12,164 bases of DNA from Candidatus Bathyarchaeota archaeon RBG_13_60_20 (GTDB lineage Archaea > Thermoproteota > Bathyarchaeia > TCS64): NCBI GenBank assembly GCA_001775965.1, contig MEZG01000001.1, positions 9,073-21,236 on the forward strand, written 5' to 3'. Below, in pieces: positions 6,255-12,164 of this stretch (positions within the stretch are counted from its first letter, which is position 1; each line of letters opens with the position of its first letter). The notes below the pieces were generated by a model. It saw only the letters and a list, made by a program, of their open reading frames with translations, ran no database searches and was not told the origin of the DNA. Position numbers and translations under genes: made by a program.

Positions 6255-7120
6255 TGTACGCATTTTACCCCGGGTGCCTGTCTCAGACCGAGATGTTCAG
6301 CTGCCTGGCTTCAGCCAGAGAGGTGCTGAACAGGCTGGGCGTCGGGCTTCAGACCATGGACGGGTCCAGCTGCTGCGGCTACCAGTCGTACAGGCTGTCC
6401 TCACCCGTCACGTGGAAGTACCTCACGGCCAGGAACCTGGCCCTGGCCGCGAGGATGGGCCACGATATCCTCACGAACTGCAACGACTGCTACCTCTCAT
6501 TCAGGAAGGTGGGCAAGGAGTTGGCCGACGACCCTCACCTGAAGGGAATAGTTGATGACGCCCTCAGGCTTGAGGGGCTGGAGTACAACGCCAAGGCCGG
6601 GGTGTGCCACATAGCCGAGGTTCTGCACGACAGGATCGGGTTGAAGCGCATCACGGAAGCTGTGGTGAAGCCCCTGAAGGGCTTCAGGTTCGCGACACAG
6701 CCTGGCTGCCACATGTTCAGGCCGGAGGAGCTGGCCATGCCGGACGGCCCTGAGCCGCGCAAGCTCGACGAGCTCGTTGAGGCTCTGGGGGCGGAGACGT
6801 CCGATTACCCCCACAGGCTGGACTGCTGCGGCTCGCCCATGCAAGCCTCGGACGAGGAGGCCTCCCTGAGGGTCGCTGACAGGAAGCTCAGGTCGGTGAG
6901 GGACGGCGGATTCGACGGGATAGTCACCATCTGCCCTCACTGTTTCAGGACGCTGGACGCCGGTCAGGGGGGGACGGGCGCGGCTTCAGGCGACGAGGGG
7001 AAGAGAGTGCCGGTTATCCACTACACCCAGCTCCTGGGCCTGGCTATGGGCTTCTCCCCCGCAAGACTGGGGCTCCAGTTCAACATGAGCCCGGTTGGGG
7101 GCATCATAGACCGGGTGTGA
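6251..7120 (+). CDS. hdrB: HdrB-like subunit with two complete CCG domains (copy 1)
   Basis: A 289-residue HdrB homologue, the catalytic subunit type that reduces disulfides with two noncubane [4Fe-4S] clusters. First CCG domain: C9, C41-C42, C77-x2-C80. Second CCG domain: C153, C192-C193, C228-x2-C231. Every ligand position of the family is filled, so both clusters should form. The C-terminal NMSPVGG motif is also typical. Length is normal for HdrB. The stop codon of hdrC1 overlaps this ATG, and TGAGGA at 6238-6243 can serve as RBS. In methanogens the substrate is CoM-S-S-CoB; in this organism the acceptor or donor is unknown. Residues 236-250 are a Gly-rich insertion-like loop. It is paralogous to the gene at 7813-8691. 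Confidence 0.93.
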   Translation: MMYAFYPGCLSQTEMFSCLASAREVLNRLGVGLQTMDGSSCCGYQSYRLSSPVTWKYLTARNLALAARMGHDILTNCNDCYLSFRKVGKELADDPHLKGIVDDALRLEGLEYNAKAGVCHIAEVLHDRIGLKRITEAVVKPLKGFRFATQPGCHMFRPEELAMPDGPEPRKLDELVEALGAETSDYPHRLDCCGSPMQASDEEASLRVADRKLRSVRDGGFDGIVTICPHCFRTLDAGQGGTGAASGDEGKRVPVIHYTQLLGLAMGFSPARLGLQFNMSPVGGIIDRV

Positions 7121-7129
7121 GGATGAACC

Positions 7130-7285
7130 GTGGAGGACTGGCGGTTGGTCGACACGATGCCGAGAGAGTCTGAGGAGGGTCATTGGTCTAGCGGATATGT
7201 GGAGGGGCTGGCCCGACTCGCAGATAATGAGCGCCCCACGCACCTTGAGGAGCGCATCCACCCCCATCAATGTTCAGAAGAGTAG
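7130..7285 (+). CDS. Possible small acidic protein between the two hdrCB pairs
   Basis: The 171-nt gap between hdrB1 and hdrC2 is long for this otherwise compact operon. A GTG at 7130 opens a 51-codon frame ending at TAG 7283-7285, six nt before hdrC2. GAGGA (7119-7123), overlapping the hdrB1 stop, is a reasonable RBS. The product would be rich in Glu, Arg and His, with no Cys motif beyond one Cys near the end and no membrane segment. An internal ATG at 7157 is an alternative start. Third positions are moderately GC-rich, less than in the neighbours. I do not recognise it; it could be untranslated spacer or the remnant of an excised gene. Confidence 0.25.
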   Translation: MEDWRLVDTMPRESEEGHWSSGYVEGLARLADNERPTHLEERIHPHQCSEE

Positions 7286-7291
7286 AAGGCG

Positions 7292-7810
7292 ATGCTTTTG
7301 GTCCCTGAGATAAACGAAGTTGAGGTAAGGTTCATCTCCAAGATGCTTAGCCGGCTGGTCGGGGAGATGAACGCCGAGGTCTGTGATCAGTGCGGGAAGT
7401 GTTCATCCGCTTGCCCCGTCTCGAAGGAGATCGAGGGCTTCAATCCGCGGCAGATGATAGCCAAGGTCTCAATGGGCAGGCTTGATGGGCTCCTCAAGGA
7501 GGACGCCATCTGGACCTGCACCACTTGTCTGAAGTGCAGGGAGAGGTGCCCCGAGGACATATCCCCGTACGATGTCATCCTGATACTCCGCAACCTGGCT
7601 TACCGCGCTGGGTACAGCTACCCGGCGGGGTACGATGATTTCATTAAGGGCGTGAAGGAGAGCGGGTTCATCTCCAGGCCCCAGGCGGTGAGGGGACGGG
7701 GCGGCGTGAAGGTCAGCCGCGCCGACCTGGGCCTGCCCGAGGTGTCCGGCCCCGGGGACATGGCCAAGTTCGACGGCGTAATTGAGGGCATCATCAGGGC
7801 GGGTAAGTAG
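7292..7810 (+). CDS. hdrC: HdrC-like iron-sulfur protein (copy 2)
   Basis: A 172-residue HdrC homologue of ordinary length, without the zinc-finger extension seen in copy 1. Two canonical [4Fe-4S] motifs are present, C31-x2-C34-x2-C37-x3-C41-Pro and C76-x2-C79-x2-C82-x3-C86-Pro. It is expected to carry electrons from the HdrA flavoprotein to the HdrB encoded 2 nt downstream. The N-terminal EVRFISKML stretch aligns with EVNFISLML of copy 1, locating the shared domain boundary. The RBS before the ATG is weak (GAAGG), which suggests coupling to upstream translation. Assignment is secure at family level. Confidence 0.92.
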   Translation: MLLVPEINEVEVRFISKMLSRLVGEMNAEVCDQCGKCSSACPVSKEIEGFNPRQMIAKVSMGRLDGLLKEDAIWTCTTCLKCRERCPEDISPYDVILILRNLAYRAGYSYPAGYDDFIKGVKESGFISRPQAVRGRGGVKVSRADLGLPEVSGPGDMAKFDGVIEGIIRAGK

Positions 7811-7812
7811 AG

Positions 7813-8691
7813 TTGAGATACGCGTTATACCTGGGGTGCACCATCCAGTCGGAGCAGTACGGGTACGAGGCCTCGGTGAGGGAGACCCTGCCGAAGCTGG
7901 GCGTGGAGCTCGTCGACATGAAGGGCGCCAGCTGCTGCGGGTTCCCCGCGCTCAACAGCGTGTCAAAGCTGGGGTGGCACTACCTCTCGGCGCGAAACCT
8001 GGCCATCGCCGAGGACATGGGGCTACCCCTTCTGCCCCTCTGCAACGGATGCCACCTGTCCTTCGTCGAGACAAAGCACTTCTTGAAGGAGGACCCTGAG
8101 CTGAAGAATATAATAAACATGAACCTCGAAAAGGAGGGCCTTCACTACGAGGGCAGCACCCGGGTTGTGCACCTCCTCGAGGTCCTCCACGACGAGATTG
8201 GAGCGCAGGGGATCGGTGAGAAGGTGGTTAAGCCAATTGGGGGCGTGAAGCTGGCGGCTCACCCTGGCTGCCACGCGATAAGGCCCAGCGACCTCCAGAG
8301 GGTGGACGACGCAGAGGACCCCCAGAAACTTAACAGCCTCATAAAGGCCCTCGGCGCCGAGACCTTCGACTACCCCGAGAAGATCGATTGCTGCGGGTCC
8401 CAGCTCGCCGTGGCCTCGGGCAGGACGACCCTGAAGATAGCAGGGGACAAGCTCAAGGCGGTGAGGTCCTACGGCTTCGACGGCCTGGTGACCACCTGCC
8501 CCTTCTGCTTCAAGATGTATGACGGCAGGCAGAGGGCCATCAGGGGCGCCCTCAAGGACGACACCCTAGAGGTCCCCGTCTTCTACTACACCCAGCTTCT
8601 GGGGCTGGCCATGGGCTCCAGCCCCGACAGACTCGGGCTCCAGATGAACATGAGCCCTGTAGACGGCCTCGTGGAGAGGATGACGGAGTAG
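7813..8691 (+). CDS. hdrB: HdrB-like subunit with two complete CCG domains (copy 2)
   Basis: A 292-residue HdrB homologue. Ligands for both noncubane clusters are present: C9, C41-C42, C77-x2-C80, and C153, C193-C194, C229-x2-C232. The start is a TTG at 7813, 2 nt after the hdrC2 stop. An in-frame TAA lies three codons upstream, and TTG places the conserved YxLGC motif at the usual distance from the N-terminus, so no ATG alternative is needed. The NMSPVDG C-terminal motif is present. It is co-linear with copy 1 and clearly a duplicate, but diverged enough to suggest a different partner or substrate. It sits 5 nt before hdrA1. The reaction is heterodisulfide-type or another two-electron reduction; the substrate cannot be read from the sequence. 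Confidence 0.93.
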   Translation: MRYALYLGCTIQSEQYGYEASVRETLPKLGVELVDMKGASCCGFPALNSVSKLGWHYLSARNLAIAEDMGLPLLPLCNGCHLSFVETKHFLKEDPELKNIINMNLEKEGLHYEGSTRVVHLLEVLHDEIGAQGIGEKVVKPIGGVKLAAHPGCHAIRPSDLQRVDDAEDPQKLNSLIKALGAETFDYPEKIDCCGSQLAVASGRTTLKIAGDKLKAVRSYGFDGLVTTCPFCFKMYDGRQRAIRGALKDDTLEVPVFYYTQLLGLAMGSSPDRLGLQMNMSPVDGLVERMTE

Positions 8692-8696
8692 ACTCG

Positions 8697-9995
8697 ATGA
8701 AGCCAGTAATGGTTATCGGAGGAGGCGTCGCAGGAATCCAGGCGGCCCTAGACCTAGCCGATCGAGGCCTCGAGGTCCACCTGGTGGAGAAGACGCCCAG
8801 CATAGGCGGGGTCATGGCGCAGCTGGACAAGACCCTGCCCACCATGGACTGCAGCATCTGCATCCTGGCCCCCAAGATGATCGAGTGCTTCAGGCACCCA
8901 AACATAACCATCCACACCCAGAGCCAGGTGAAGGAGGTCAGCGGCGGAACCGGCAACTTCGACGTGAAGGTGCTCAAGGAGCCCCGGTCCGTGGACGAGT
9001 CCAAGTGCACAGGCTGCGGCATCTGCAGCCAGAAGTGCCCCACCAAGGTTATAGACGGGTGGCAGGAGGGGCTTACGACCCGCAAGGCCGTGTACATCAT
9101 GTTCCCCCAGGCCGTGCCCCTCACGGCCACCATAGACAGGGAGCACTGCCTCTACTTCCAGAAGGGCGTCTGCCAGGTCTGCAGCAAGGTCTGCCCCGCG
9201 GGGGCCATCGACTACGAGCAGAGACCCGAGGAGCTGAACCTGAACGTGTCCTCGATAGTCGTCGCCACCGGCTTCCAGGAATACGACCCCACCGAGCTGA
9301 AGGAGTACGGGTACGGCAGGTTCAAGGACGTCCTCACGGCCATGGAGTTCGAGAGGCTCGTCTGCGCATCAGGCCCCACGGGCGGCCACCTGAACAGGCC
9401 CTCCGACAACAAGTTAGCCCACAGGGTCGCATTCGTGCAGTGCGTGGGCTCCAGGACCCACAAGAAGGGCTACCCTTTCTGCAGCAGCGTCTGCTGCATG
9501 TACGCCACCAAGGAGGCCGTGCTCATCAAGGAGCACGACCCCACCTCCGAGGTCAACGTCTTCTACATGGACCTCAAGGTCTTCGGCAAGGGCTTCCAGC
9601 AGTTCGTGAACCGGGCCAAGAGCCACTACGGCGTTAACTACGTCCGCGGCAGGCCCGGGGAGATCAGGATGAACCCCCTAACCAACGACCTGACCATATG
9701 GTATGAGGACACCGCCAACGGCGACGTGTCCAGCATGGAGGCGGACCTGGCGGTGCTCTGCACCACCATGATCGCGAGGCCCGAGAACGTGGAACTGGCC
9801 AAGGCCCTGGGGCTGGAGCTGGACGAGTGGGACTTCTTCAAGTCTCTTAACCCGCTGACGAACCCCGTCGAGACGGGGATGCCGGGCGTCTTCCTCTGCG
9901 GCTGCAGCCACGGCCCCAGGGACATACCGGAGTCTGTGGCTGAGGCCAGCGGCGCGGCTGCTTGCGCCGCCGAGGTAGCTAGGAGGTTCATGTGA
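8697..9995 (+). CDS. hdrA: Short HdrA-like flavoprotein with inserted ferredoxin domain (HdrA1)
   Basis: A 432-residue HdrA homologue, shorter than the roughly 650 residues of methanogen HdrA. Residues 4-15 form the FAD Rossmann motif (VMVIGGGVAGIQ). DCSIC at 51-55 and the nearby C64 match the Cys-bearing stretch conserved in HdrA. An inserted ferredoxin follows, with C104, C107, C110, C114 and a second motif C151, C159, C162, C166. QCVGS at 248-252 and CSSVCC at 262-267 are further HdrA hallmarks. The N-terminal CxCG domain and the C-terminal two-cluster ferredoxin are both missing. The natural start and complete flavin fold argue against a truncated pseudogene. The domain set resembles QmoA of sulfate reducers. 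The stop overlaps the next gene by one base (TGATG). It probably binds FAD and shares the complex with HdrA2. Confidence 0.9.
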   Translation: MKPVMVIGGGVAGIQAALDLADRGLEVHLVEKTPSIGGVMAQLDKTLPTMDCSICILAPKMIECFRHPNITIHTQSQVKEVSGGTGNFDVKVLKEPRSVDESKCTGCGICSQKCPTKVIDGWQEGLTTRKAVYIMFPQAVPLTATIDREHCLYFQKGVCQVCSKVCPAGAIDYEQRPEELNLNVSSIVVATGFQEYDPTELKEYGYGRFKDVLTAMEFERLVCASGPTGGHLNRPSDNKLAHRVAFVQCVGSRTHKKGYPFCSSVCCMYATKEAVLIKEHDPTSEVNVFYMDLKVFGKGFQQFVNRAKSHYGVNYVRGRPGEIRMNPLTNDLTIWYEDTANGDVSSMEADLAVLCTTMIARPENVELAKALGLELDEWDFFKSLNPLTNPVETGMPGVFLCGCSHGPRDIPESVAEASGAAACAAEVARRFM

Positions 9996-11677
9996 TGAGC
10001 GAGGAGCCGAGGGTGGGCGTCTTCGTCTGCCACTGCGGCATCAACATAGGCGGCTACCTGGACGTGCCAGACGTGGTGAAGTACGCGGGGACCCTGCCCG
10101 GCGTGGCGTACGCGGAGGCCAACCTGTACACCTGTTCAAGCGATGGACTCCAGAAGATCAAGGAGGCCATCAAGAAGCACAGCCTCAACCGAGTCGTCGT
10201 GGCCTCGTGCACCCCCAGGACCCACGAACCGCTGTTCCAGGGCGCCTGCGAGGAGGCGGGCCTCAACAAATACCTATTCGAGATGGCCAACATCAGGGAC
10301 CAGTGCAGCTGGGTCCACATGCACGAGCGGGACAAGGCCACCCAGAAGGCCAAGGACCTGGTCAGGATGGCCGTGGCCAAGGCCAGGCTGCTCACCCCCG
10401 AGGAGGAGCCCGAGATAGACATCCATCCCGTCGGGATGGTCATAGGCGGCGGGGTCTCCGGGCTCACGGCTGCCCTGTCCCTAGCCGACCAGGGCTTCAA
10501 GGTGCACTTGGTGGAGAGGGAGAGTAAGCTGGGAGGTTACCTCAACAAGCTGGACAGGCTGTTCCCCGACAACACCCGGGCCGAGGATGTCGTAGGGCCC
10601 CTCATAGAGCGGGTCACGGAGGCGCCGGACATCACGGTCCACCTCAACTCCGCGGTCACCGACGTTAAGGGCTTCATCGGCAACTTCGACACCGAGGTCG
10701 CCACAGGGGACGAGACCCAGCCCCTCAACGTGGGCACCATCATCGTCGCCACCGGGGCCGACTACCTGAGACCCGAGGGGCTGTACGGGTACGGCGAGGT
10801 GGACGGCGTGGTGACCCAGCTGGAGCTGGAGCAGCTCATCAAGGAAGGTAAACTGGGCAAAGCCAGAACCATGGTTATGATCCAGTGCGCCGGGGCCCGG
10901 ATAGAGGAGAGGCCCTACTGCTCCAGGGTCTGCTGCTCCGAGGCCATGAAGAACGCGATGCTGCTGGTGGATGAGGACCCGAAACGCGAGGTGTACATCC
11001 TGTACAGGGACCTCCAGACCTACGGCCTGGAGTACTCGGGGCTGGAGTGGGACGCCAAGAGGAAGGGCGTCAAACTGGTCAAGTACGATGCTGAGAGGCC
11101 ACCCACGGTGACCAAGGGCGAGAGAGGGCCCGTAGTGAATGTATTCAGCCCCCTGCTGGGCGAAGAGCTCACCATAGAGGCCGACGTGGTGGCGCTATCG
11201 GTGCCCATGGTGCCCAACCCGGATAACAAGAGGCTCTCACAGCTGCTGAAGGTGCCACTTAACCAGGACGGCTTCTTCCTGGAAGCCCACGTGAAGCTGA
11301 GGCCCTTGGACTTCGCCACCGACGGCGTCTACATATGCGGCACCGCCCACAGCCCCAAGGAGGTAGCCGAGAGCCTGGCCCAGGCTAGGGGCGCCGCCAG
11401 CAGGGCTGGGATACCCATGGCCAAGGGCAGGCTCAGGACCGCGGCTATCACCAGCGTCGTGGACCAGGAGAAGTGCAGCGGCTGCGGAACCTGCATCGAG
11501 CTCTGCGCCTACAACGCCATCACCAAGAACGAGAAGAAGCTGGCCCAGGTCACGTCGGCCGTCTGCAAGGGCTGCGGCGTGTGTGGGGCCAGCTGCCCGG
11601 AGAGGGCCATAACCATGAGGCACTTCACAAACGAGGAGCTGGAGGCCCAGGGCCTCGCTGCCCTCAGGGAGGCATAG
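9995..11677 (+). CDS. hdrA: HdrA-like flavoprotein lacking the inserted ferredoxin (HdrA2)
   Basis: A 560-residue HdrA homologue. The N-terminal domain has VCHCGINIGG at 11-20 with C12 and C14, plus C47, C72 and C104 as candidate cluster ligands. The FAD motif is MVIGGGVSGLTAA at 148-160. The region holding DCSxC and the inserted ferredoxin in HdrA1 is replaced by a short cysteine-free stretch (about 189-210). QCAGAR (298-303) and CSRVCC (309-314) are retained. The C-terminus holds two [4Fe-4S] motifs: C494, C497, C500, C504 (followed by Ala, not Pro) and C524, C527, C530, C534-Pro. I chose ATG 9995 over an in-frame GTG at 9992 because AGGAGGT at 9981-9987 is 7 nt upstream of the ATG. It may receive electrons from MvhD, encoded next. 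Its domains complement those of HdrA1. Confidence 0.9.
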   Translation: MSEEPRVGVFVCHCGINIGGYLDVPDVVKYAGTLPGVAYAEANLYTCSSDGLQKIKEAIKKHSLNRVVVASCTPRTHEPLFQGACEEAGLNKYLFEMANIRDQCSWVHMHERDKATQKAKDLVRMAVAKARLLTPEEEPEIDIHPVGMVIGGGVSGLTAALSLADQGFKVHLVERESKLGGYLNKLDRLFPDNTRAEDVVGPLIERVTEAPDITVHLNSAVTDVKGFIGNFDTEVATGDETQPLNVGTIIVATGADYLRPEGLYGYGEVDGVVTQLELEQLIKEGKLGKARTMVMIQCAGARIEERPYCSRVCCSEAMKNAMLLVDEDPKREVYILYRDLQTYGLEYSGLEWDAKRKGVKLVKYDAERPPTVTKGERGPVVNVFSPLLGEELTIEADVVALSVPMVPNPDNKRLSQLLKVPLNQDGFFLEAHVKLRPLDFATDGVYICGTAHSPKEVAESLAQARGAASRAGIPMAKGRLRTAAITSVVDQEKCSGCGTCIELCAYNAITKNEKKLAQVTSAVCKGCGVCGASCPERAITMRHFTNEELEAQGLAALREA

Positions 11678-11680
11678 GAC

Positions 11681-12164
11681 ATGAGCGATTTCGAGCCAAG
11701 GATCATAGGATTCCTGTGTAACTGGTGCAGCTACGCAGGCGCCGACCTCACGGGGGTCAGCAGGATACAGTACCCCACGAACCTCAGGGTCATCAGGGTC
11801 ATGTGCAGCGGCCGCGTCGACCCGCCGCTGCCCCTCAGCTTCCTGGTCGAGGGGGCGGACGGCGTCATGATTACGGGCTGCCACATAGGCGACTGCCACT
11901 ACATAGACGGTAACCTGTACGCCAAACGGAAGTTCAGGCTCCTGGAGAGGCTTGTGGAGCGGGCCGGCCTGGAGAAGGGCCGCGTCATGCTGGAGTGGGT
12001 CTCGGCCAGCGAGGGCCAGAAGTTCGCCGACGTGGTCACCGGCTTCATCGGGAAGATCAGGGAGATGGGGCCTACGCCGGCTGCCGCGGACCCCGAGATC
12101 AGGCTAAACCTCATGGCTGCCCAGGAGGCGGCGGAGGCTTACCGCCTACGCGCCCTCGTGGGCA
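11681..12164 (+). CDS. mvhD: MvhD/FrhD-like [2Fe-2S] electron-transfer subunit (cut by window end)
   Basis: An open frame of 161 codons with no stop before the window ends, so its C-terminus is unseen. The start ATG is 3 nt after the hdrA2 stop, with AGGGAGG at 11666-11672 as a strong RBS. Cysteines in the MvhD pattern are C13-x2-C16 (FLCNWCSYAGADL), C42 (VMCSGR), and C67 and C72 (GCHIGDCHY), which carry the [2Fe-2S] cluster in this family. MvhD passes electrons between HdrA and a [NiFe] hydrogenase or formate dehydrogenase. Its presence argues that this Hdr system is soluble and flavin-bifurcating or confurcating rather than membrane-bound HdrDE type. Typical MvhD proteins are about 140-150 residues, so the 161-plus here may carry a short C-terminal extension or be the start of a fusion. 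Confidence 0.9.
   Translation, partial: MSDFEPRIIGFLCNWCSYAGADLTGVSRIQYPTNLRVIRVMCSGRVDPPLPLSFLVEGADGVMITGCHIGDCHYIDGNLYAKRKFRLLERLVERAGLEKGRVMLEWVSASEGQKFADVVTGFIGKIREMGPTPAAADPEIRLNLMAAQEAAEAYRLRALVG

Noticed and set aside
7170..7240. Stretch with TGGTCTAGCGG resembling a tRNA D-arm.
   Set aside because: No T-arm (GGTTCGA-type), anticodon stem or acceptor pairing could be found around it.
5607..8691. Interpretation as an sHdr sulfur-oxidation locus because of the duplicated hdrCB.
   Set aside because: Gene order differs, HdrA2 has ferredoxin and N-terminal domains not expected for sHdr, an mvhD is present, and no lipoate-binding protein, TusA, DsrE or Hyp gene is visible.

Overview
The window reads as archaeal DNA, GC-rich in its coding regions. 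Likely genes are preceded by A/T-rich TATA-like boxes, several about 25-28 nt upstream of the start codon as expected for leaderless archaeal transcripts. Arg is mostly AGG and Ile is often ATA. The main proteins are soluble heterodisulfide-reductase (Hdr) type. I cannot name the lineage; an anaerobic, peptide- or amino-acid-using archaeon outside the classical methanogens would fit, but that is inference.

Layout. (1) Bases 1-543 are A+T-richer than the rest and hold no convincing complete gene, only two short minus-strand frames that resemble each other and look like C-terminal tails of AbrB-type antitoxins. (2) Bases 544-5385 are a minus-strand cluster read right to left: an AbgB-like M20 amidohydrolase, an AstE/aspartoacylase-like zinc deacylase joined to it by an ATGA overlap, an APH-fold phosphotransferase, and a second AbgB-like M20 amidohydrolase paralogous to the first. 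The last gene appears to have its own promoter. (3) Bases 5386-5606 are a divergent control region with TATA boxes for both directions and two perfect palindromes around the proposed plus-strand promoter. (4) Bases 5607-12164 are a plus-strand Hdr operon that runs off the window: hdrC1-hdrB1-(small gap)-hdrC2-hdrB2-hdrA1-hdrA2-mvhD'.

How the genes may work together. Both HdrC proteins carry two [4Fe-4S] motifs, and both HdrB proteins carry two complete CCG domains, so there are two apparently intact HdrCB modules. The two HdrA-like flavoproteins have complementary domains. HdrA1 has the flavin core plus the inserted ferredoxin but lacks the N-terminal domain and the C-terminal ferredoxin. HdrA2 has the N-terminal domain, flavin core and C-terminal ferredoxin but lacks the inserted one. 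An MvhD-like [2Fe-2S] protein would normally link HdrA to a hydrogenase or formate dehydrogenase, whose genes may lie beyond the right edge. This suggests an electron-bifurcating or electron-confurcating complex with a two-part HdrA and two HdrCB arms. The first HdrC also has a perfect C2H2 zinc-finger signature at its N-terminus, which is unusual for this family.

The minus-strand genes suggest hydrolysis of N-acyl or aminoacyl amides. A functional link to the Hdr operon is not shown by the sequence beyond divergent adjacency.
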